This document shows positions 10,192 to 22,163 of a stretch of 64,000 bases of DNA, in pieces. Each line of letters starts with the position of its first letter. Positions within the stretch are counted from its first letter, which is position 1. Origin of the DNA: Punctularia strigosozonata HHB-11173 SS5 (taxonomy: Eukaryota; Basidiomycota; Agaricomycetes; Corticiales; Punctulariaceae); NCBI RefSeq assembly GCF_000264995.1, contig NW_006767435.1, positions 364,042-428,041 on the forward strand. The letters run 5' to 3'. A program made the position numbers and the translations under genes. Under the pieces are notes generated by a model that worked only from the letters and a program-made list of their open reading frames with translations, did no database searches and had not been told where the DNA came from.

Positions 10192-12998
10192 ATGACTTCC
10201 ACTACCTCCGCGTCGGCGAGTGCGTCGACCACGGCGTCCGCCAGCTTCACGGTCGGCAGCAATCTCAAAGTAAACTAACCACCTTGGGAGAAACGGTGCT
10301 GTGAACTGACTGGTACCCTGGCGTCTATCAGGTCGTGGGCATCATCCTCGCCGTTGCTAGCGGCCTCCTTATCGGTTCGAGCTTCGTCTTCAAGAAGAAG
10401 GGGTTGTTGCGCGCGCAGGCCGGGCACGCGGCCGGTGAAGGCGTAGCGTACCTGAAATCGGTGAGCGGCACGCCGTCATGATCCATGCTCATTGCACTGA
10501 CACCATTCAAGCCGTTATGGTGGCTAGGCATGACAAGTGAGCAGCCCTCCTGGACCAGTCGAACGTTACGCTCAACCCCGAACAGTGATGATCTTGGGCG
10601 AGCTATGTAACTTCGCCGGTGCGCTCATATTCTGCCTCCCATAGGAGAACCCGTACTTACACCAAGACACAACAGCTTACGCATTCGTCGAGGCCATCGT
10701 CGTCGTACGACCCCTTACCTCGTTGCTCTGCGTCACTGCCTCATGTCCCGTATGCCTCACTTCTGCAGACACCCATGGGCGCGCTGTCCGTCGTCATCTG
10801 CGCCATCCTCTCCTCCCTCTTCCTCAACGAGAAATTGAGCCTCTTCGGCTGGCTCGGCTGTATCCTATGCATCGTTCGTCCATTCCAACCGCACAGTGAC
10901 CCACAAGTCAGCCTCTGATTATCAAACTCTACTCTTCCTTATATACAGCTCGGCTCGACCATCATCGCTTTGAACGGTACTGCGATCCCCACTTTCGTCC
11001 TGAGCAAGCACCGGGTTTTACTCATGAGCTATTTATAGGTCCGAAGGAGCAGTCCGTTGGCCAGATCACCAAATTCCAGAAACTCTTCCTAGCGCCCGGA
11101 TTCCTCGCGTATGGCGGCACGCTCATCGCTATATCGCTCGCCATTGTATTCTATTTTGCTCCTAGGTACGCCTGAGCGCTCGTAATCACGGACGTGGCTC
11201 TGACGAACGTCGTGAAGATACGGAAAGAAGAACATGCTGTGGTATATCATGGTCTGTAGTATGATAGGCGGTATCAGCGTCAGCGTCACCACCGGCTTGG
11301 GGGCTGCGATCGTTACCACCGCCTCGGGCGATAATCAGGTGAAGCATATCTGGCTCTCCCTAGTCGCAGCTAGTTGACCCCCGCTCGTACAGTTTAAGCA
11401 CTGGTTCCTCTATTTCCTCATGGTGTTCGTTGCCGTGACACTTAGTGAGTGATGAGCCTGATGTTAGGGTTGATCAGTTCTGACCAGTGAACACAGTTAC
11501 GGAAGTATATTACCTGAACGTTGCTCTTGCATTGTTCAATACTGCTATGGGTGCGTTCTTGTCCAGACTCGACGGATCCGGCGTCCCGACTTAATCTACT
11601 TCATTCCAGTCACGCCGACATATTATGTCATCTGTACGCGCATCCATATTTTCGTCTTGTCATATAGGCTAATGACTCTGTAGTCACGTTCTTTTCCATG
11701 TTGACTACCATCGTAAGCTCGTCCAAGTTAAATCACGTATTGGGCTCTCGCTGAGCGTCTTCTAGGTCTTGTTCCAAGGATTGTCAGCATCCGTGACACA
11801 GATCCTCACCATCGTCATGGCCTTCTTCACCATCTGCGTCGGCATCACCATCCTCCAGATGTCCAAAGTGGACCCGACGCAGTTCAAATCGCTCGACAGG
11901 CGGTCCACGATGCTCCTCCAGGCCGCCCGCGCGCATACGCAAGAGGTGGACGAAGAGAAGCTCACCGGGGTCGAAGATCCGGGCATCGACGCGCTGCGTG
12001 GCAGCTTCGGCACGATGGGCAGCATCATACGCGCGAAGAGCGCGCGGCGGTTGAGCATGAGCAGCCGCGCGAGCACGCTCCGGAGCCGGCCGGACGGCGC
12101 GCGGCACCGCGAGGACCGCGAACACGGGCTGAGCGCGACGATGAGCAGCCAGGGCGAGGGCGGCCTTCGGGACGGCATGCGAAGACACAGGCTGTTCGAC
12201 AACCCGATGCCCGACTTCGACGCGAAGCGCGGGAGCGAGTACAGCCATCGGTCCGACGCCGAGCTTAGGAGCGTCGCACTCTCCGACGGCGTGCCGCCGC
12301 TGCCCGGTACCCCCCAGCAGCACCCGAACAGGACGCCGACGATCAAGTTCGATAACCAGGACCTGGTACACCAGTACGACCCCGCCTTGCGGGGCCCGTC
12401 CGCCGCGACGCACGAGCGACGACCGAACGTGGCCCGCGGGACCTCGGCGTACAGTGGGAGCAGCATCGTCGCGAGCCCGAAGGAGGAGATCGTGGAGATC
12501 GTGGAGCAGCCGAGCCGGGAGAACCTCCTGGGCGGGACGGACGAGAGCGAGGACGAGGCGGCGCGGATAGGCGTCGTCAAGGCGCGCAGCCCGGATCGGC
12601 TCTACCGCCCGCACGCGCGGGACCCGTTTGAGCGCGGCGGCGGTGTGCCTGCGGACTCGCTCGACTCGATCGCGACCCAGGCCGGCGCGGAGAGCACGGA
12701 CGAGGAGGAGCGGACGGAAGGGCGCGGGCTCACGACGCCCAAGCGCGGGTTCGCGGGCCTGCACCTCCCGGCGGGGAACAGAAACGCAAGGACACCGAGC
12801 CCGAGACGGTATCCGAAGGGCCCCGATCAAGAGGATGACCTGAACGAGAGCATCGGGCTGTGGCATCGTGCCAACGACAGCCTAGGCTCAGACCCGGAGG
12901 ACGACCAGCGGACGGTGAGGCCGGAGCATCAGCGCGAGACGAGTGGCGGAATACGGCTGGTGACCAGACCGCCGGTCGGGAGCACGGATAGGTTCTAG
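10192..12998 (+). CDS. NIPA-like magnesium transporter
   Basis: NIPA proteins are multi-pass membrane transporters for Mg2+ (DMT superfamily). The start [12 protein letters not shown] is Ser/Thr-rich. The resolved early exons are 10192-10269, 10332-10460, 10512-10536 and 10586-10618. The following ones encode family hallmarks: [60 protein letters not shown] and [22 protein letters not shown]. About ten introns of roughly 50-60 nt interrupt the membrane part. The final exon (from about 11766) adds the last TM segments and then a hydrophilic C-terminal tail of roughly 380 residues, rich in Ser, Arg, Asp and Glu, ending DRF-stop at 12996. The long tail is a fungal feature absent from animal NIPA proteins and may be regulatory (inference). 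Confidence 0.9.
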
Positions 12999-13646
12999 AG
13001 TTGATCCCTCTTTCTCTCGCTGTGGGCTGCGCTTAGCATCTGGAGATGTATCACCACCACCACCACCACCACCACCACCACCACCACCACCTGGCGCTCC
13101 GTTCTCTTCTTGTGTGCCAGTGGGCGAAGGACCCTAGCTTTCGGTTTTCTTTCACTATTGTATTGCATTCGGACTGGCGTTGTTTTACAGTATCTAAGTG
13201 CATATTGTGTTGCACTGTCGTACACGACTAACGAACTCATCATGATACCTACAGTTTACGTAGATACGGGCTGCGTGCTAGATTCCCAGTAGCGGTATTC
13301 GATCCCACCAGTGAGTGCGCATGTAACTCGCGCAGAGGAGACGTGTGCGGCATCTCTTGTCATTCTCCCTCACGCAGGAGTGAACCATATCTCATACTGG
13401 ACGGCTCTAAGCATACGAGCACACACCCGGGAATAGAGCATTCTCCTGCAACACCCTGCCGGACCTCGCTAAGGCTGGATACCCGTGAGATCCCATGCTA
13501 GCCGAGGGGCACGTTACGCGAACCGTCGGTCGTCGACGGTACAACGCGTCCCCCTCTGGAAGTCCAACGCGTTTTGACGCGTCCTTTCCGTTTCTTCCAT
13601 TCGCCTTGCTTATCCATTTTCGTTGCTTGCTGTCGGCGTTACCACC
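12999..13646. other. Intergenic region with (CAC)n microsatellite
   Basis: This is the 3' flank of the NIPA gene and the promoter of the first DUF6697-type gene. The only structure I see is the CAC repeat near its left end. Short open frames reading poly-His or poly-Val come from that repeat. Confidence 0.5.
13052..13091. repeat. (CAC)13 trinucleotide microsatellite
   Basis: A perfect run of the triplet CAC over about 40 nt, roughly 55 nt after the NIPA stop codon, so probably inside the 3' UTR. It is expected to vary in length between strains. Confidence 0.9.
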
Positions 13647-15873
13647 ATGTCGGAAGACGGACGCCTCGAGGACGTGTTGCGGCAACGGGATCACTGGCTG
13701 GCCATGGTTGGACAGTTGCGAGCGGCCAACGTGGTCCTCCAGAACCGCAACGACGAGCTTGAGAGGGATAAGCTCGACCTGATCCGACGGATTTACGAGC
13801 TGGAGAAGCAGTTGAGAGAATTGGGAGGGCAAGCAGAGCAGACGAGACGAGATACCTCCGTTGAGAATGAACCTACGCAGGAGGCGGTAGCACCCGCTTC
13901 ATCCGGGATACAGCGACATCACGCCGTGACTGACGTTCACGACGTTAAACCGGTTGTATCTCCCGAGCCGCCGTTCGAGGTCATTTGCTCTCTTTCAAGT
14001 CGACGAAGTGAGGGCTAACCGAGTTTTCCAGGAGAGAAGCACCACGGCGTTCGACAGCGACGAGACGACGGATACGAAGCCGTTACTGAATGACTTGGAT
14101 GCGGTTCGCTGGTTTTTTTGATTTGCTATCTGCCAAAATCCTAATGCATCGTGCCACAGGACGCCTCAGAGCCTCCTGAGCTCGACATACCCGATCAGGT
14201 CAGTGAACGTAAAGAATGATTCTTAATCTTCGGCCTTACATGAGACAGGATTGGGCATCCCCGCCAGAATATGAGTTACTTCCGAATGACGAAGATGACA
14301 AGACGCTCGTCCTAAAGGAAGAAGGCGTCGGTGCCGACGCTTTCGTTAAGGGAGAAGACGATGACGTGTCGTCGTCGGTGCATGCAGAGCGGGTGGGAGT
14401 GCTGGAATTACCACGGGGATGTTTCTGACTTGCCCCACCTCTGACAAGCAGGATGGTCATGAAGTATTGGTTCTGAGTGACGACGATCTCGAGGAGGATG
14501 TGTCGGTACGTGTTCCTGATTCGACAGTCGAGGCGCGTGATCCCAACCTGCTGCTAGTTCGTGGATCAAGGCGCCGATAATGTCGCACGAATCCAGCGCG
14601 CTGTGACCGATCCGGTGGACGTCATTGATCTTAGCGCTGAAGATGAGCATGAATCTTTTGCGGCAGAGGCGGATCCTGCAACGGTGCGCTGCTCATTCAA
14701 AACGTTTTGCCACGTCTGGCTCACGTCCGAGATGGATAGCAGGAAACCGATTCCAGAAGGCGGTCAAAGAGGCAGGCAGAAGCCTCTATTGGCAGGCAGA
14801 GCTCGGGTATAATGTCACGCCGACAGCCCAAACGAAAGAGGCGTGAATCGACGGAAAGCACAGTCTCTGCATCTGATGACTCCGCCTTTTGGCCTCCCGT
14901 ATGTCTTCGAAATCCGAGTCCTACCGCAACATCGCTTATAGGATTCCAGGAGCCTGCATATACGGTGGATGTCGGTGCCGTCGAGAGATATCGTGTACGT
15001 GTGTACCTTATAAACAAGATGCCATTGATAATCACCATTGATTAGTTTCAACGACGCGCGTTCCATCTCACTTATAAAGGTCAATATGTCCCAATGATCG
15101 TCCCGTTGTTGGATGGACAGGTGGTGTTGATGATTAAGCCGACATGGAACCCACTCCTTCCTAATCGCCCTGGTGCGCACGGGGAGATTTGGGCCAACAA
15201 AACCGACATTTTGGAACACAGTAAATGGAAATTGATCGTCCAGTGTCCGAGTTCAACTCCGCAAACCTGGGAATATCTCGGTGATTACAAGGTATCACCA
15301 GGTGGTAGTGTGAAGCCCCAGGTATTCATGAGCCAGTCGGAGGCTGTGAGTGCCCTATTCACCCTTCAGGCCCCATTCAAATGGTATTCAAGGTCCGAAA
15401 CGAATGGGGCAACAATGTCGTCAAGGCAACTGCCCCAGGCAACTGCTACACGCCCATGCGCAAGCGTATAGCTGCGAGGAAGAAAGAGCGTGCGTCGGTT
15501 CATTGAACTGGGAACAGTCCTTGCTGACGCGTGGCCTAGGGAAGCAATCAGAGAAAGTCGAGTGTGCCGACGTGATCCAGGCTATAGAATCTGGAGAAGA
15601 GGTTCCTTGAATTCGTTTCGAGATAGTGAAACAGGTGGCTGATCAGATAACCAGGAGATTCGGGTGATTGCAACGCAGTTTATCGGGTATGATTCGGCCT
15701 TCGTCGAAAAGATCAAGGCTACAGCCGCCAATATGCCCAAGCGTACGAAGAATCAGATGCGAAACGCGAAGCGACTCCGCGCCGATACAGAATATAACGT
15801 GAAGCGTCGCAAGGCAGCTAAAGAGTGTCGGGAGCGCGAACAGACCGTAACAGACACAGAAGTCGACGCTTAA
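13647..15873 (+). CDS. DUF6697-type protein with N-terminal coiled coil (copy 1)
   Basis: A basidiomycete family of unknown function; I recognise it from LWEY/GDY and VGYDxxF motifs. The ATG at 13647 is in a good context (ACCACCATG). Exon 1 (13647-13979) encodes a heptad-rich region (RQRDHWLAMVGQLRAANVVL, then NDELERDKLDLIRRIYELEK), probably a coiled coil. Several short acidic exons follow: 14032 on, about 14160, and 14250-14420. The conserved core spans about 15060-15345 (VPLLDGQVVLMIKP, ILEHSKWKLIV, TWEYLGDYKVSPGG). A last exon near 15664-15873 contains FIGYDSAFVEKIKATA and a basic tail. Not every intron was resolved. The basic and acidic segments suggest a nuclear or nucleic-acid-linked role, but no function is known. 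A tandem paralogue follows at 16200. Confidence 0.75.
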
Positions 15874-16199
15874 CACTCCACCGGCGAGAAGGACAACAGC
15901 GCTTGTGAGTTGAGCCCGGTTTCAGTACCTGCGGCTGATCGTGATACCCTGTCCTCGCTGATAGTCGTGTAATATCGTTTGCCGTACACACGGAATGGGT
16001 CATGGGATGGTAACGTAGCAGTGAGTGGAACGGTAGAAATAGGGATATCTCTCAGCACCTAAGACCCGTGTAGCGAGGGTACGTAACTGGTGATTTGATT
16101 TTGGCAATCTCCCTGTACCTGCGGGCGAACGGACCGGTTACACGTTGCTTTGCTCGCGCCGTTATCTAACATGCCGTTGACTTTACACTCCAACCTCGA

Positions 16200-17999
16200 A
16201 TGCTCATGCTCACCGTACAGGATATCTCGGAGGATGCTGCACGATCTCCAAGACAGCAGCGAGATCGTATTCGCACCATCCTCGGCGAGCTACGAGCGAC
16301 CAATTCCGCTGCTCAGAATCGGATCGACGAGCTCGACTCGAGAAACAGTGATCTAGAAACCCAAAATGCGGAGCTTTCGAAGCGCGCGAAGAAATGGGAG
16401 GACAAGTACAAAGACTTGCTCAAGCGGATCGAGAGCGATGAGCACAAATCGCGAGCCGGCCATAGGAAGGATCGGAGCAGGTCCCAGCGAAAAGGCGATC
16501 AGAACACAGACGGCTTTATCGATCTCACGAGCGACACGAGCGATGCCGAGGTAGTGTTGGTCAAGACCGAGGACAAAGATCTTGCGGCGCCAGTGAGTGT
16601 CGTGTCTTCAGGTAACCCCGTGCTGAGAAGAGCTCATTGGATGAGCGATTGACAGGGTAAGAACGACGGACCAAGCAAAAAACGAGCAGCTGAAGATCGT
16701 GGTTCAGACGATGAAAAAGGGAAAAGAAAACATGCCACGAAGAGAGTGAAGCCTAGTGCACGAGACGAAGCTGTGGCCAAGGCGTCATCGTCGGACGATC
16801 AACCATTCATGCCTCCGGTGAGAGGCCAAATCACGAGCCCCATTCAGTCGTTGCTCATCTGTCACGATGCTGATAGACTCCGGTGTTTACGATGGATGTC
16901 AAAAATATCCCCAGTTTCAAGGTGTGTTTTGCAATCATAGGCATGATACCCTACAGGTTTCGGAAAGGCTTATACTGATGTATTCAGTTCCGGAGAAATG
17001 ATTTTCACGATACCTACAAAGGAAGCCGGCTGTCCATGACGAACCGGCTGCTGGACGGGCAGATGGTATTGTTGGTGAACACAGGTTTCAACCCAACGCT
17101 GCCTGCACGTCCCGGCGGTCGCGGAACTCTCTGGTGCAACAGAGCAAAGATCTTGGAACACAAGACATGGAAGCTAATCGTGAAGTGCAAGAAGAGTAAT
17201 CCGCAACTGTGGGAGTACCGCGGAGACTACCAAGTTTCACGGGGCAGTGACGTTCCTGCGGAAGAATTCATGAAGCAGTCGTCTGATGTGGGTGTGACAG
17301 CGTCTTGTCGATGATTCAATTGACCACAACATTTGCAGGTACGAGAATTATGGGCGAAGAGTATCGCTGGCCCACCTATGCCCGAGAAGGTCCTGGTTGA
17401 GATGCGCAGCCGGATAGACAAAAGGAAGAAACAGCGTCAGTTGAGGCATGAGGACCGTGGTAGTCTCCGACGAGGCACTGAAACAATTTCTAGGGAAAGG
17501 GCCTAATGCCGGTGACGTGACGAGCCGTGACGTACTTCGAGCCTTCGAGACTGGAGAAGAGGTAAGGGCCTCTATTTGAGCTCATTTTCCGGAGCTGATG
17601 AGGACTCAGGCGCTCCAATGTATAAATATGAAGTTCGTTGGGTACGACGAACCATTCGTAGAGAGGATCAAAGCGACTGCCAGAGCCGGCACAAGAACCA
17701 TAGACACCACCGCAAAAAGTGCACGGGGAAATGAGGCTGGTTCTTCGTCGAAGGCGACGAGTAAGAAGGCTGCTGCAGGTCTTGCACATAAATCGGCGCC
17801 CAGAGATGATGACGATGAAGCAGCCAGTGTAGGATCTAATGAATCTGTTGATGGTCGTTGGCTGCACTCTCATCAGAGGCGAAATGGTCCTGACGCATGC
17901 ACACTAGATTTTGGTAACAACGACGATGTGGAAGGTAACAACGGTGAAGAGCTCGACGGCGAAGATGGATATGGCGGATACGAGGAGTACGACAATTAA
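16200..17999 (+). CDS. DUF6697-type protein with N-terminal coiled coil (copy 2)
   Basis: Tandem paralogue of the gene at 13647. The N-terminus aligns with copy 1 (ISEDAARSPRQQRDR, then LGELRATNSAAQNRIDELDS), but the start is not secure. The ATG at 16200 gives MLMLTVQDISED, whereas a splice acceptor at GTACAG just before GATATC would allow an upstream first exon. The core at 17036-17290 reads LLDGQMVLLVNTGFNPTLPA, LEHKTWKLIVKCKK and LWEYRGDYQVSRG. It continues through VEMRSRIDKRKKQRQ to DVLRAFETGEE and FVGYDEPFVERIKATA (about 17630). The protein ends in an acidic Asp/Glu/Tyr/Gly tail with a stop at 17997-17999. Similarity to copy 1 is moderate, so the duplication is not recent. Confidence 0.75.
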
Positions 18000-18912
18000 C
18001 ATGGAGGTTTTGTTCTAGGGACGTCAGCGTCGCACATGTATCCGAATCTCTGCAGTTGTATAGAGATCCAGAAGTTTTCGCTTCCACCAGCTGGCTTTGG
18101 AGGGTGAAGTGCAATCCTCGATAGACATCTACTGTAAGCTCCAGATCGACCGCAGAACAGCAATTAGTGCGAGAATGCAAGGGCATGGTTGCGATTTGGA
18201 AGGCGTCAAGGAGTTGAGCGTTCGATACTGAGGATAAGGCGATCGTTCGGGGGTGGAGCTTGCGGGTCAAGTTATCGATGAGGGATAGCGGAACACAGAA
18301 CGGCGTAGTCATGTGTAGAAGCACCTCGCATAATGGTGGTGGGTCGACTTATCCCATCCGGGCGAGGTCCATAGCTTCAGCGAACAGCAAATCACGAGGT
18401 GGCGGCAGGCAGTAGAATCACTTTTGATAGCTGCTTCCGAGGTAGACAGAACCATCATGCACGAGCTAACCACAGGATTATATCGAGTGCTAGTTTGCCC
18501 AGGTTCGATGCATGTGCGAAACTGATCGATACAGCAGCCAAACTACAGCCGGAGAAAGCTGCACATCCCTGTGATCCATCCAGCATTTCTGTCAGAGCCG
18601 TCCTCGTCGAGTTTCACGTCTGAGGTAGATCGCCTAGAATCGATCTTGGTAGCGTACTGAAGAACGAAAGGATCGTATTGCCTCGTGGTAGCCCGAAGAA
18701 TTTTCGGAGAGACGACGATCAGAGACTCGATTTCAAGCTCGGAGCTCTCCGCCGAAACGGCATCCCCCGACTCACTTCTCGGTGCTATGTACGGTCCCCT
18801 ACAATGACTACGGAATCATGACTACGACATGATGTACGGTTCTTCTAACCCGAGGTGGGTAATATGACGTCCACGCACACATGCATAACTGACCTTCATT
18901 CCAGTAGGCGCA
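18000..18912. other. Region between convergent genes, no supported gene
   Basis: About 900 bp lies between the 3' ends of two convergent genes. A minus-strand open frame at 17836-18324 contains PLSLIDNLTRKLHPRTIAL but overlaps the last exon of the DUF6697-type gene and has no start, splice partners or recognisable domain. It could be a decayed gene fragment. Nothing else stands out. Confidence 0.4.
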
Positions 18913-20800
18913 TCAGGATTGAGACGGAGAGCTCGAGGAAGCAACGGAAGAGATCGCGTGGTTGTAGTCGGGTGGAGGCGTATGGAAGGTCCTGCAGGGT
19001 GGCATGTAAACACGCCGAATATCATGGAAAGGAAAGAAATACAACTCACGCATGGACCTGGGTGAGATTACCGGATTTATAATGTGAAGTGAGGTTTTGT
19101 TGTACCGTTTCTCCCATTTCGGGGATTAGTACTGCAGGATGTATCGAGTGTTCGCTAACAACTGGCTGAAGGTTAGGCGGAGACATCCGCCGTCGTATAC
19201 GGCGCCATAGATATCCGAAAATGATCGCCGCGATGGACAAGGTCAGGCCTATGACCAAACCCGCGATAAGTGGAGTGTGGTTTTTGCTGCGAATAGACGA
19301 GACTCGGTTTCAGCAACCGCAGTTCCCTTGATTGGGGGCTGGAAGCTGTGATATACCTTGTTCCTAGACGTGAGCCCGCAGTGGGGCTTCACCGTTGTCA
19401 TCAGCGGTACCTCTTCTAATGAGAGAGAAATGCTGATCACCTTGGTAGCTCTGAATGTCCAGTCGAGTTCGGAGTTACGTTCGGAGATGAGCAAGCTGTG
19501 CTGGTCACGACTATGTTATCTAGGTCAAACACGGAGCCATTTATCCCGACATTTAGCAAGTCGATTGAGTGCTGGGAGCTCGACAATCCGCTCGCGTAGT
19601 ACTGCATACGAATATAGTTATATGTGATATGTGAAATGATACGGGAGATGCTTACCAGCAATGTCTGCGGCCTGAACGGGAATGAACTCCCGTTGAAGAT
19701 CTGCGATGGGCTTCCGTCCAAGCTGACCAAGAACAATCCATGAGTGAAGTTCTTTGAACCGTATACGGCAACGGCAGATCCTGTCAAAATTCCCGGGGGT
19801 AAATGTTTCCGGGAAAATTGCATAAGGGTGAAAAGAGCTAACCAGTGAATGACAGGGTAACGTGCGCCCCAGGCTGACTAGTCCAGCTACGACATCAATG
19901 AGTACCATCGTGGAACCCGGAGGTCCGAATATGCCTGACTGATAGGTGCCGTTGGAAAAATGAGATTGGTTTTGATTTATGAGTCCTTCCCACCCTTGCG
20001 AGTAAGCCAGAACATCCGAAGAGTCGTCGATGGTCCTATCCGCCATTGTGCAGCTGCCATCAGATACAGAATCATGCGCTGAATACCCAATTCGCGTAAC
20101 GCACTCACTTGTCCTGCTCCCCCGCTGTGAAGATAACGAAATCGATGTCCACCCAAGGACGGTTGGAATCGGTACTTGAGTCCTCCATGGTGAGTGTGTG
20201 AGGACTATCATTTAAGCCCTCTGCCGAGAAAAGAACTTGTTTAAATTGTGACGGGGTAGCGAAGCCATCGGCCGATATAATTTGCCCGTCCAATGTCACT
20301 GTGTATTCACCCTGATCGAATTGAGCAACTCGCATGTCGGAGAGGGCGTAAGGTTACGTACATGATTATTTCTCTTGGCTCCATAAAGCCAAACCGAAGT
20401 GCCGTTGAACTCGAACGATACGCTCGAATTCTGAGGTCGAGCTCTGAGTACGATAGCGAGGTTGAAGATTCGATGAAGTATACCTGGGTCTCAGTAGCGT
20501 GGAAGGTGCTGTTGAAGTACGATCCTTGAGCGCCGTCCGCAGGTGGTGCACCCAGCGAATTGATGCTTGCGTCGCCCCAAGTGCCCGCGTATACAAACAT
20601 TGGGGAGATATCGTCCACTTCAAAGTCGGCTTCGTTTAAGTCTGCTGGGTACGACTGGCTTTGTGATGTTTTACCTGTGACATTATATCATGGCATGATT
20701 TCAGCTTTCGGAGAGATGTTGTCTTACTCCAGGCAGGACACGAGGAAGAGAAGTTTCTTGAATTCGAGTGTCACTAAGCAACATGCACCCTCAGACTATA
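18913..20800 (-). CDS. One-TM protein with jelly-roll-like ectodomain (5' end unresolved)
   Basis: An agaricomycete-type family with no known function: two beta-rich extracellular modules, one membrane helix and a short cytoplasmic tail. On the minus strand the exon near 20640-20360 encodes DDISPMFVYAGTWGDASINS and later NGTSVWLYG. The next exon ends WVDIDFVIFTAGEQDK. The second module runs through SGIFGPPGSTM, VAVYGSKNFTHGLFLVSLDG and GSVFDLDNIVVTS. The exon at about 19290-19050 holds the membrane segment (PLIAGLVIGLTLSIAAIIFG) followed by basic WRRIRRR. The last exon joins in frame after a GTGAGT donor and ends PPPDYN...SPSQS with a stop at 18915-18913. The signal-peptide exon should lie near 20700-20820, but I could not place it in frame. 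Many NxS/T sites fit a secreted ectodomain. Confidence 0.65.
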
Positions 20801-20829
20801 AATGATAAGAAGAATGCAGGAGGTTCAGC

Positions 20830-22163
20830 GCTCACCCTATATTAATCTTGAAGCGATGCCGGCGTTGATGCAAGGCTTGCAATTCGGCGATACCTCCCAT
20901 AGTTGATTGTTGATCCAGAACCTTTACCACAGACACTGGCTTGTCCAGTAGTTGACATACTTGTTTGGTCGACCATACCGTTTGATAGCAGTTGTATTAC
21001 CGTTATACGACGAATCAAGTCGCGTCGGTGAGATTGTCTGAAGCGGTGCATGTGAGTATCTTCGCGGGCGGTGATGGCAGTAGCTCGCAGCAGATTGATA
21101 ATCGATCAATGATGTTAAGGCATAATGGTCATGCCAGGCCCTCGGAGACAACTAGCGGTCAGTCCAGAACGATGAAAATCCATATTACTAATTTCCTGTT
21201 GGGTGTGGGCGAACGGCGAGCTGACGAACGCCGATCCATGAGAAGATGGCTGACGAGGCATGGCAAGACACAGGCCGGGAAGGTATGGCAGATGCAGGTG
21301 AGGGCAGAGGCGATGGGGATGGAACACGACGTGGAGGGAAAGGCGGGATAAGGGGAGCGGGCATGGAGGCGGTGGTTTAGGCGGTACGGAATGACCTGTA
21401 ATGGTACATGCAATGAGGTACGGCTTGAAGGTTATTTCGCTGCCTCGCCCAAGAAGGTCGTGATAGTAGTGTAGGAACTGGAAACAACAGTCGATCGGCC
21501 TTTTTTTCTCTCGTAAAATACACACTTGCAATGCATCTTGAGCCGCAACAAAGCATCCGTTGTTCTGAGTGGAAGGCGCCATCGTTATTCCACGCTGCGG
21601 CACAAACATAATCGGACTCAACCTACACACTCAAGCCGTCAAGCAGGTTGACCATCGCCCGTCGGCCACGCCCGCCTTCCATGCATGTCTTCAGCAAGCC
21701 ATTACTGATCCTCTCGGCATTCGGTCTCTTGTTCTGCCCATCCGGCCCGTGCATTGCATCCAAGATCGTCGTGAATTGCCTCTGGACAGCGTCAGCTGAG
21801 CCTTCCGGTGCCCTGCCAGTTGGCCTCGTGCCATTTTTTCCGGTGCGAACCTCAGTCAACATACGCGACGTTGAGATTGATGCAGGGTGAGTCAGCCATA
21901 CCCTAGAGCCAGGGGGTCACTGCATATGCACTCCCGAGGGTTAACAGGTCGCTTCTCGCAGGGCAGCTACACCCACTGAGCGCTGGGTGTGGGTGAGATG
22001 CTAAGTACCATAGTGACTCCGACACCAGCGAACGTTGATAACCGGTTGCTATCTTGGAAGGTACAAGGAAGCAGGCGATGAACGTCTACACGTCTATCAG
22101 ACCTTCGATATCGGACGGTAAGGACTTCTTCGTCCTACCTTCCCTGCTACCTTCTCTCTCTGA
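20830..22163. other. Intergenic region, no supported gene
   Basis: About 1.3 kb upstream of the one-TM gene and downstream of the RING/ISG12-like gene. A minus-strand frame at 21623-21862 reads polar residues (QRQFTTILDAMHGPDG) but has no recognisable domain or splice partners. I see no repeats and no RNA gene. Confidence 0.4.

Noticed and set aside
9624-10268. Minus-strand open frame of 214 codons
   Set aside because: It overlaps the start exon of the NIPA gene, and its Arg/Ala/Cys-rich composition fits antisense of GC-rich sequence. No motif is found.
11784-12866. Long minus-strand open frame (360 codons) opposite the NIPA tail
   Set aside because: Arg/Val/Leu-rich antisense of a GC-rich coding exon. 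The plus-strand frame continues directly from the membrane domain and ends in a clean stop.
17836-18324. Minus-strand open frame of 162 codons
   Set aside because: It overlaps the last exon of the DUF6697-type gene and has no recognisable domain, start context or splice partners. At most it is a gene relic.
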